Source: an uncultured Bacteroides sp. (GTDB lineage: Bacteria > Bacteroidota > Bacteroidia > Bacteroidales > Bacteroidaceae). From it: a DNA stretch of 30,004 nt. Made by a program: the position numbers and the translations under genes. Shown one piece after another: positions 14,481 to 22,197 of this stretch. The stretch covers positions 1 to 30,004 of the forward strand of contig URDR01000035.1 of NCBI GenBank assembly GCA_900546645.1, in the 5' to 3' direction. How positions within the stretch are numbered: the stretch's first letter is position 1; each line of letters opens with the position of its first letter. The notes beneath the pieces are model-generated. The model worked only from the letters and a program-made list of their open reading frames with translations, made no database searches and was not told where the DNA came from.

Positions 14481-17198
14481 ATGAAAAAGACAATATACAT
14501 AGGATTAGTTTTGGGATGGTGTGTTGGGACATCCATGTATGGCAAAGACTATACCGTATGCTCTCCCAATAAACAAATAAAAGTAGAAGTAACAGATGGA
14601 GATAGTGTATTAACATACTCCGTTTATCATAAAAACTCTCTGATTTTAGACAATAGCAAAATAGGATTAGTAGGACTAAACAAACCACTCATCTCTGGGA
14701 AAGAGACCAAAGTGGTTGCAAGCAAGTCCAAGAATGTTAAGCAGGATATAGAATCACCTTTCTATCGCTTCAAGTCGTTTCACACAGAATGTAATGAAAT
14801 GAACTTGAAGTTGAAAGGCGATTGCGGTGTTATTTTCCGTGCCTACAATGAAGGTATCGCCTACCGGTTTTATACAACAGCCGGAAAAAACAAAGAAATC
14901 AAAATAGCAGGTGAAACAGCCGATTTCAACTTTACGGCAGACCATACGGTTTATTTGCCTTATACTACCAATAAGAAAGAGCCCATGGCTATGGCTTTTC
15001 AAAACACCTATGAGGTGTCAACTCTATCGGAAGCTTCCAAACAGCTCGCTTTTCTCCCGGCAACGGTGGATTGCGGCAGTGTGAAAGTAACATTACTGGA
15101 ATCTGATTTGGAAGCGTATCCGGGCATGTTTATTACCCCCTTCGGGAAGAACGGCTTAAAAGGAGTGTTCGCACCATATCCCAAAGAATATAAATACTAT
15201 CCGTGGCGTAAACAAAAATATGTGACTTCCACCGAGAATTATATTGCTAACGTACAGGGTTCACGTGAATATCCTTGGCGCATTTTGGCAATTACAGAGA
15301 AAGATACAGAAATGCCAGTAAACAACTTAGTCTATGCGTTGGCTTCGCCCAACCGTATCGGTGATTTTAGCTGGATTAAGCCTGGAAAAGTGGCATGGGA
15401 ATGGTGGAACGACTGGAATTTAAAAGGAGTACCCTTCCTGTCGGGTATCAACATGGAAACCTATAAATACTATATTGACTTTGCTTCTAAACAGGGGTTA
15501 GAATATGTAGTTCTTGATGAAGGATGGTATGACCCTAAGAGCGGTGACATGTTAACCGTAATTCCCGAACTTAACCTTGAAGAACTGGTTGCTTATGGTA
15601 AAAGCAAGGGAATAGAGCTTGTATTATGGACTGTCTTTAATGTTCTGGATGATCAGCTGGAAGAGGCATGTAAGAAATATTCTGCAATGGGCATCAAAGG
15701 TTTTAAAGTGGACTTCCTTGACCGTGATGATCAGACTGCCGTAGAAATGGCTTATCGCATTGCCGAAAAAGCAGCTGAATATAAAATGATTCTTGATTAC
15801 CACGGTATTTATAAACCGACAGGTATGAACCGCACCTACCCCAACGTGATTAACTACGAAAGTGTATTCGGAATGGAGGAAGTGAAATGGAGTGAGGTTG
15901 CTAAAAACATGCCTCAATATGATGTGACATTCCCTTACATCCGTATGATGGCTGGTTACGTGGATTATACGCCCGGAGCTATGCGCAATGCTACCAAGCG
16001 CGACTTCAAGCCGATGTATTATACTCCGATGAGCATGGGTACACGGGCTCATCAGATAGCTGCATACATCTTACATGACTCTCCTTTTACCATGCTTTGT
16101 GATGCACCGACCAACTATGAACCAGAAAAAGAATGTACGGATTTCATCAGCTCGATTCCGGTAGAAGTTGACTCTACCTTCATTCTTTCGGGCGAGTTAG
16201 GAAAATACATTGTCAGTGTACGGAAAAAAGGCCTCAACTGGTATATCGGGGGGATGACCAATTGGGACGAAAGAGACCTTATTATTGACTTCTCATTTCT
16301 TAACGAAGGAGAAACTTATCGCTGTACACTGATAAAGGATGGTATAAATGCATCTAAACAGGCAGAAGATTATGTGTGTGAAAAAATAACCGTAACGCGG
16401 AATACCCGATTAAAGCTTCATTTAGCCTCGGGAGGAGGATTTGCACTTAAGCTCGAACGCACATTCCTAAGCGATATACATCCCTCTGGCGTTCCTGAAG
16501 GAAAAAATATCCCAGATTTCTATAAAAAATACTTGGCTGTAGATGGTCTATACATCGTATCTTCTGATAAGGTTCGCAATGAAGCCCTATTAAAAGCCTA
16601 TGAAGTGGTTTCACTGATGCTGGCAAAACGACCGGACATAAAACAACAGATGGTTAAAAGAGGATGTCATGTCATGATTTTGGGTGAGCATGAGGAAGTA
16701 TGCGACCTGCCGGAGTATGCCCATATCTGTAATACTCCCGAAAACATTGCTTTTTGGAACAAACGTGCCCGTGGTTTCGGAGGAGCTCCCGAGGATGAAC
16801 TCTCAGCCAGCTTTGGAGAAGAGAATGTATTAGCTCTTCCCGGAGACCGCTATAAAGGTGAAAGTATCATGGTACATGAGTTTGCTCATCTCATCCATAC
16901 CATAGGGATTGTAGGAATTGAACCCGACTTTAACAACAGGCTGGAAGCTTGCAGACAAAATGCCATAAAAAACGGACTATGGAAGGATACCTACTGCATC
17001 AGCAACAAAGAAGAATATTTTGCTGAATGCGTACAGTCGTTCTTCAACTGTAATCAGTACGTGGAAAAAGCAAATGGAGTTCATAACTCCGTAAACCGGC
17101 GTACCAAACTGAAAGCTTACGACCCGCAAATGTATAACTTACTAAAAGAATATTTTTACGAAATCGATTTAAACTTACATAATGAAGTACATCCTTAA
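14481..17198 (+). CDS. GH97 glycosidase fused to a lethal-factor-like metallopeptidase domain
   Basis: A 905-residue secreted protein with a Sec signal peptide (about 1-21). Residues about 23-280 are the GH97 N-terminal beta-sandwich, 285-560 the (beta/alpha)8 barrel, and about 560-650 a C-terminal beta domain. In the barrel, D411 (GFKVDFLD) sits where retaining GH97 enzymes keep their nucleophile, and E466 (GMEEV) lies 55 residues on, the same spacing as nucleophile and acid/base (415/470) in the B. thetaiotaomicron alpha-galactosidase BT1871. That predicts an alpha-galactosidase-type retaining enzyme, not SusB-type. Residues 655-905 are extra: HEFAH (799-803) and EEYFAE (844-849) form a gluzincin-like zinc site resembling anthrax lethal factor. 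Ordinary GH97 proteins end near 650-720. It is the first of four secreted enzymes and lies 12 bp before the GH43 gene. The promoter is unclear; TTTG at 14417 and TAAATTTA at 14444 are 23 bp apart. Confidence 0.9.
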   Translation: MKKTIYIGLVLGWCVGTSMYGKDYTVCSPNKQIKVEVTDGDSVLTYSVYHKNSLILDNSKIGLVGLNKPLISGKETKVVASKSKNVKQDIESPFYRFKSFHTECNEMNLKLKGDCGVIFRAYNEGIAYRFYTTAGKNKEIKIAGETADFNFTADHTVYLPYTTNKKEPMAMAFQNTYEVSTLSEASKQLAFLPATVDCGSVKVTLLESDLEAYPGMFITPFGKNGLKGVFAPYPKEYKYYPWRKQKYVTSTENYIANVQGSREYPWRILAITEKDTEMPVNNLVYALASPNRIGDFSWIKPGKVAWEWWNDWNLKGVPFLSGINMETYKYYIDFASKQGLEYVVLDEGWYDPKSGDMLTVIPELNLEELVAYGKSKGIELVLWTVFNVLDDQLEEACKKYSAMGIKGFKVDFLDRDDQTAVEMAYRIAEKAAEYKMILDYHGIYKPTGMNRTYPNVINYESVFGMEEVKWSEVAKNMPQYDVTFPYIRMMAGYVDYTPGAMRNATKRDFKPMYYTPMSMGTRAHQIAAYILHDSPFTMLCDAPTNYEPEKECTDFISSIPVEVDSTFILSGELGKYIVSVRKKGLNWYIGGMTNWDERDLIIDFSFLNEGETYRCTLIKDGINASKQAEDYVCEKITVTRNTRLKLHLASGGGFALKLERTFLSDIHPSGVPEGKNIPDFYKKYLAVDGLYIVSSDKVRNEALLKAYEVVSLMLAKRPDIKQQMVKRGCHVMILGEHEEVCDLPEYAHICNTPENIAFWNKRARGFGGAPEDELSASFGEENVLALPGDRYKGESIMVHEFAHLIHTIGIVGIEPDFNNRLEACRQNAIKNGLWKDTYCISNKEEYFAECVQSFFNCNQYVEKANGVHNSVNRRTKLKAYDPQMYNLLKEYFYEIDLNLHNEVHP

Positions 17199-17210
17199 CC
17201 ATCTTCCATC

Positions 17211-19622
17211 ATGCTGAAAAAACTATTTTATACTATCATATTAGCCAGTTCTGTATTCGTCACACAAGCTCAAGAGGTAAAGTGGAATACTCCCGGAGCA
17301 GGGAATCCTTTCATTCCCGGTTATTTTGCCGACCCGACTGTAAAGAAGTTTGGAGATACATACTATGTCTATGCTACAACCGACGGAAGTGGCGCCGGAT
17401 TTGGCCCTTCGCAGGTTTGGTGCAGCAAAGACTTTGAAAACTGGACCCTCATGCCTATGAACTGGCCGGACAGCCATTGGATATGGGCTCCCGATGTTAT
17501 GAAGCACAGCGACGGGACTTATCGTCTTTTTTACTGCCAACCCTGTAACATCTATGAAGGTATATCTACCACTCCGCGTGGACCATGGAAAAATGTATTG
17601 GGAGAAAGTGAAGCTGTGTTAGTTCCCGATCGTTTCGTAAAAAACGCCATCACTCTCGATGGACAAACGTTTGTTGACGATGATGGTTCTGTGTATTTGT
17701 ATTGGGGTACATGGGGAATATTCAAGGGATTTGGATGTGGAGCCGGGAAAATGACTCCCGACCTTAAAGGGTTCACCGAAACCCGGTTAATCCCAAATAC
17801 AGAGGTAACTGACTTTTTTGAGGCACCTTTTGTCATGAAAAAAAATGGAGTATATTACTTTATGTATTCATCCGACTCTTGTCATGACAGTACTTATCAT
17901 GTGCAATACGCAACTTCCAATAAGCCATTAGGTCCGTACACCTATAAAGGAACCATACTTAAAACATCGTCCGACGGAACCGTTCACGGACCGGGTCACC
18001 ATAGTATTCTACAAGAAGGTAACGATTATTACATCGTATATCATCGCCATGACAATCCGCATTCTACACGCGGATTCCATCGCCAGCTATGTATTGATAA
18101 ACTTACATTCAATGATGATAGAAGCATTCAGCCTATTGAGGGCACACACAAGGGTATAGGCTTATTAGCTTCAAGTTCTGTACAGTCAAAAAATCTGGCT
18201 TACCGCAAGCCTGTCAAAGCATCTTCATATTATGACAAGAACTTTTTGCCTGAATATGCGGTTGACGATAATAACGGTACATTATGGCGTCCACGCACCA
18301 TGGGGCAGGGATGGATTGAAATTGACCTACAAAAGACTGAAACCATCAAAACCATTTGGACGCAATTTGAATATGGAACTTCTTATTACCAATATGTAAT
18401 AGAAACTTCAACAGACGGAAAGAAATGGACCATATTTGCTGACAAACGTAAAAACTATCTGGCTGGAAGTCCGATGGTTGATTTCGGCAACACAAAAGCT
18501 CGCTACATACGCCTCACCACAACCGGTACACAAAAAAATGGTTTTGCAGGTGCACTGTGGAACATCAAAGTTTTTGGAGATTACGAAACAGCTTCTCCCC
18601 AATTATGGGTAGGAGTGTCTGGTAGTGACTGGAGTGGTACAGCTTGGGAAAATAACGGAGGTATGCTGAATGGCCATTTCCAATTGACAAGTGGACAAGT
18701 TAGTCAAAAACGTATTGACGGACAGGAAGCCATTATCCTCCATCCGGGCACTACACTTGAGCTACACGCTCCGGTCATCAACCCTAATCAGCCCCATACA
18801 GCCTCTGTATGGGTTTACAAACAGAACAAATGGACCTCAGAAAACGCCGATAGATTCCTGAATAAAGGATGTATCAAAATCGAATCAGACAAAGAAAGCC
18901 TTATTCTTACCAACCTACGCTATTATAACTGGGAACTGGAAGAAATAGAGAAACAATATGATGCTACCACCGAACTGGTATGTGTGGAAGCGGCAAACCG
19001 AAACAAGAAAGGACTTGTTGTTTCACTTGATGCGAATCAGTTTGCAGCGGGCGATACCATAGGGTATATTCCCAATAATGGAATCGAAGGTGTGTTTGAA
19101 GCCCAAAATGCCCCTGTAATTGTAGAAAAAGTACAAGGAAAAAAAGCATTCCGGTTTAATGGCGAACAATACTTCCGCTCAAACTTCTCTCTGCCCACCA
19201 CGCTTCATGATAATGCTTCTTATACACTGGAAGCATGGGTACTAAACCCAGAATTGGCAGAAAATGAATGTATAGCCGATTTTACCAGCAGCCATGATGA
19301 ATTAGAAAAAATCATGTTAGTCAACGGAACAGAGCCCCGATGTGGCATAATGAATCACTACGGATGGTATGAAGACGTTGGATACAAAGAAGCTAAAACA
19401 TTAGAAGGAAAATGGCAACACATTTATATCACCTTCGATGGACGTATAGAAAAGGTATATATAAACGGTCAGTTAATCAGCAATAAAGATATTAAAATAG
19501 GGATCAAACCAATACAATTCGTAACTTTAGGACGTAATGCTGAAGGAAACTGGGGATTCAGCGGCTATTTACATTCACTCAAGTTATGGGACGAATACAT
19601 CCCTTACAAGAAAACAAAGTAG
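17211..19622 (+). CDS. GH43-family glycosidase with two beta-sandwich modules
   Basis: An 803-residue periplasmic or secreted enzyme with a signal peptide ending TQAQ. The GH43 five-bladed propeller (about 25-325) has base D41 (FADPTV), transition-state modulator D150 (LDGQTFVDDDG) and acid E204 (FFEAPF), plus the HGPGHHS stretch that often carries the central metal-site His. Residues about 330-460 form an F5/8-type (CBM32-like) domain (NLAYRKPVKASSYYDK, WRPRTMGQGWIEIDL), and about 620-795 a LamG/concanavalin-like domain (YTLEAWVLNPE, KWQHIYITFDGR). This layout resembles GH43 subfamilies that contain alpha-L-arabinofuranosidases and exo-galactanases; the exact substrate cannot be assigned by eye. 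The gap to the GH97 gene is 12 bp, so they are surely co-transcribed. Confidence 0.92.
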   Translation: MLKKLFYTIILASSVFVTQAQEVKWNTPGAGNPFIPGYFADPTVKKFGDTYYVYATTDGSGAGFGPSQVWCSKDFENWTLMPMNWPDSHWIWAPDVMKHSDGTYRLFYCQPCNIYEGISTTPRGPWKNVLGESEAVLVPDRFVKNAITLDGQTFVDDDGSVYLYWGTWGIFKGFGCGAGKMTPDLKGFTETRLIPNTEVTDFFEAPFVMKKNGVYYFMYSSDSCHDSTYHVQYATSNKPLGPYTYKGTILKTSSDGTVHGPGHHSILQEGNDYYIVYHRHDNPHSTRGFHRQLCIDKLTFNDDRSIQPIEGTHKGIGLLASSSVQSKNLAYRKPVKASSYYDKNFLPEYAVDDNNGTLWRPRTMGQGWIEIDLQKTETIKTIWTQFEYGTSYYQYVIETSTDGKKWTIFADKRKNYLAGSPMVDFGNTKARYIRLTTTGTQKNGFAGALWNIKVFGDYETASPQLWVGVSGSDWSGTAWENNGGMLNGHFQLTSGQVSQKRIDGQEAIILHPGTTLELHAPVINPNQPHTASVWVYKQNKWTSENADRFLNKGCIKIESDKESLILTNLRYYNWELEEIEKQYDATTELVCVEAANRNKKGLVVSLDANQFAAGDTIGYIPNNGIEGVFEAQNAPVIVEKVQGKKAFRFNGEQYFRSNFSLPTTLHDNASYTLEAWVLNPELAENECIADFTSSHDELEKIMLVNGTEPRCGIMNHYGWYEDVGYKEAKTLEGKWQHIYITFDGRIEKVYINGQLISNKDIKIGIKPIQFVTLGRNAEGNWGFSGYLHSLKLWDEYIPYKKTK

Positions 19623-19754
19623 CAAAACAACAAGTAGACAAGGTTTTAAAATTCCGTGCCGATTATGTTCAAGACAGGAAGATTCAGACAACTTTGTCAA
19701 CAAACCTAAAGAACGAACAAACTTAAGAACGAATAAACTTAAAAATCAAAACAT

Positions 19755-22163
19755 ATGAAGAAACTAATGATTTCTGCTATGCTCTTTTCGATGATATGCG
19801 GAGGAACACAAGCACAAAAAAAGGCTCAAGTACACGGTTATCCTATTGACCCTGTACCTTTTACTTCTGTTAAAGTTACGGATTCTTTTTGGGGACAACG
19901 CCTGAAAGCAAGCCGTGAAGTAACCATCCCGTTAGCATTCAGCAAATGCGAAGAAACCGGACGATATAAAAACTTCGAAATGGCAGCACACCCCAGCGAG
20001 TCGAATAAAGTAGAAGGTTTAGCTTTCGATGATACCGATGTATATAAAACAATCGAAGGAGCCAGCTATCTACTCCAAACCTATCCGGATAAACAACTAA
20101 AGAAATACATTGACAGTGTATTGGTTATTGTTGCCGCCGCCCAAGAACCAGATGGTTACTTATATACCATGCGCACCATGAATCCGAAACATCCTCATGA
20201 ATGGGCTGGAAGCAAACGTTGGGAAAAAGTAGAAGATTTGAGTCATGAGTTTTATAACTTAGGACACATGGTTGAAGGTGCCATTGCGCATTATCAAGCT
20301 ACCGGAAAAAGAAACTTCCTTGATATTGCCATCCGTTATGCCGACTGTGTCTGCCGGGAAATCGGTGACGGTCCTGACCAAGTTGTCCGCGTTCCGGGAC
20401 ATCAGATAGCAGAAATGGCATTAGCCAAACTATACCTGGTGACCGGAGAACAGAAATACCTCGACCAAGCCAAATTCTTCCTCGACAAACGTGGCTATAC
20501 TTCACGCCGCGATGAATACAGCCAAGCCCACCTGCCGGTTATTGAACAGGATGAAGCCGTTGGACATGCTGTACGTGCTGCATACATGTATGCAGGTATG
20601 GCAGACGTAGCCGCACTTACTGGAGATACGGCTTACATTCATGCCATTGACCGCATTTGGGACAACATTGTAACCAAGAAACTCTATATCACCGGAGGGA
20701 TCGGAGCAACCAACAACGGAGAGGCTTTCGGAAAGAACTATGAATTGCCTAACATGTCAGCTTATTGTGAGACCTGTGCGGCTATCGGTAATGTATATGT
20801 AAACTACCGCTTGTTCTTGCTACATGGCGACTCTAAATATTACGATGTACTTGAGCGCACACTCTATAACGGATTGATTTCCGGTGTTTCACTTGATGGA
20901 GGCGGATTCTTTTATCCGAACCCATTAGAGTCGATGGGACAACACCAACGTCAGCCTTGGTTTGGATGTGCTTGCTGTCCTTCAAATATCTGTCGCTTCA
21001 TCCCTTCACTTCCGGGTTATGTATATGCCGTAAAAGATAAAGACGTATATGTAAACCTTTTCATGGCTAACGATGCAACCTTGCAAGTGAACGGCAAGAA
21101 AGTTACTTTGAAACAAACTACTTCTTATCCATGGAACGGAGATGTAAACATATTGGTTGACCGCAACTCAGCCGGACAGTTTGCCATGAAAATCCGTATC
21201 CCGGGATGGGTACAAAACCAAGTGGTTCCAAGCGACCTTTATACTTATACAGACGGAGTACGTCCTAAATACAACGTGAAAGTAAACGGCGAAGAAGTAA
21301 AAGCCGATTTGCAGCAAGGTTATTTCACCATTGACCGCAAATGGAAAAAGGGTGACAAGGTAGAAGTTCACTTCGACATGAATGTACGTACCGTAAAGGC
21401 AAACAGCAAGGTAGAAGCCGATCGCGGACGCATTGCCATCGAAAGAGGTCCGGTGGTATACTGTGCAGAATGGCCGGACAATAACTTCGACGTATTGAGC
21501 GTATTGATGAACCGTACTCCCAAGTTTGAAGTGGTCAGCAGAAAAGACTTGCTCTATGGTCTCAACCAAATCAAGACACAGGCACAAACCTTGGAATATG
21601 ACGAGAGCGGTCGCCTTACCACAAAAGATCAGACTTTAACCTTGATTCCTTATTACGCATGGGCACACCGTGGTTCAGGAAACATGGCTGTATGGCTTCC
21701 TAACGAAGTAAGTGCAACCCGTCCGGCTACGATTCCCACCCTTGCCTCTAAGAGTAAAGTCGACGCATCACATAAAGTAACCTCTTTACGTTCCATTACC
21801 GACGGACTGGTTCCGAAAGACGAGAACGACCGCACAGCTCCCTATTACCACTGGTGGCCAAAAGAGGGAACAACCGAATGGATTTCATATGAATTCCCGG
21901 AAGAAATGACTGTTTCAAGTTCTACGGTTTACTGGTATGATGATGCTCCATGGGGAGGATGCCGTGTTCCGAAGTCTTGGAAAATCTACTATAAAGATGC
22001 TGCCGGCAAATGGGTACCTGTACAAAATCTGAACGAATACGGTGTAAAGAAGGGCAATCCGAATATCGTAGATTTTGAACCGGTAAAAACAACCGCTGTC
22101 AAGCTGGAAGTAGTACAGCCTGACAAGAACTCTTCCGGCTTGTTTGAATGGGAAGTAAAATAA
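19755..22163 (+). CDS. GH127 beta-L-arabinofuranosidase
   Basis: An 802-residue secreted enzyme with a signal peptide ending TQAQ, in the family of Bifidobacterium HypBA1, which removes beta-L-arabinofuranose from hydroxyproline-linked oligosaccharides. The full zinc/cysteine active site is present: E339 and C341 (YCETCAAIG), and C407 and C408 (CACCPSN), with C407 equivalent to the HypBA1 nucleophile. E323 lies 16 residues before E339, the same spacing as the HypBA1 acid/base E322 from E338. The alpha/alpha barrel spans about 35-430, followed by beta-sandwiches. The last ~120 residues (SSSTVYWYDDAPWGGC to FEWEVK) look like an extra carbohydrate-binding-type domain. A 132 bp gap separates it from GH43, with only a weak CAACTTTG promoter-like box. 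Confidence 0.95.
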   Translation: MKKLMISAMLFSMICGGTQAQKKAQVHGYPIDPVPFTSVKVTDSFWGQRLKASREVTIPLAFSKCEETGRYKNFEMAAHPSESNKVEGLAFDDTDVYKTIEGASYLLQTYPDKQLKKYIDSVLVIVAAAQEPDGYLYTMRTMNPKHPHEWAGSKRWEKVEDLSHEFYNLGHMVEGAIAHYQATGKRNFLDIAIRYADCVCREIGDGPDQVVRVPGHQIAEMALAKLYLVTGEQKYLDQAKFFLDKRGYTSRRDEYSQAHLPVIEQDEAVGHAVRAAYMYAGMADVAALTGDTAYIHAIDRIWDNIVTKKLYITGGIGATNNGEAFGKNYELPNMSAYCETCAAIGNVYVNYRLFLLHGDSKYYDVLERTLYNGLISGVSLDGGGFFYPNPLESMGQHQRQPWFGCACCPSNICRFIPSLPGYVYAVKDKDVYVNLFMANDATLQVNGKKVTLKQTTSYPWNGDVNILVDRNSAGQFAMKIRIPGWVQNQVVPSDLYTYTDGVRPKYNVKVNGEEVKADLQQGYFTIDRKWKKGDKVEVHFDMNVRTVKANSKVEADRGRIAIERGPVVYCAEWPDNNFDVLSVLMNRTPKFEVVSRKDLLYGLNQIKTQAQTLEYDESGRLTTKDQTLTLIPYYAWAHRGSGNMAVWLPNEVSATRPATIPTLASKSKVDASHKVTSLRSITDGLVPKDENDRTAPYYHWWPKEGTTEWISYEFPEEMTVSSSTVYWYDDAPWGGCRVPKSWKIYYKDAAGKWVPVQNLNEYGVKKGNPNIVDFEPVKTTAVKLEVVQPDKNSSGLFEWEVK

Positions 22164-22197
22164 TCCGATTTCATGACAGACAAACAAACTCCTACTC

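Noticed and set aside
14481..17198. GH97 as a SusB-type inverting alpha-glucosidase
   Set aside because: An Asp is present at the retaining nucleophile position (D411) with E466 at the matching spacing, which fits the alpha-galactosidase-type branch better.
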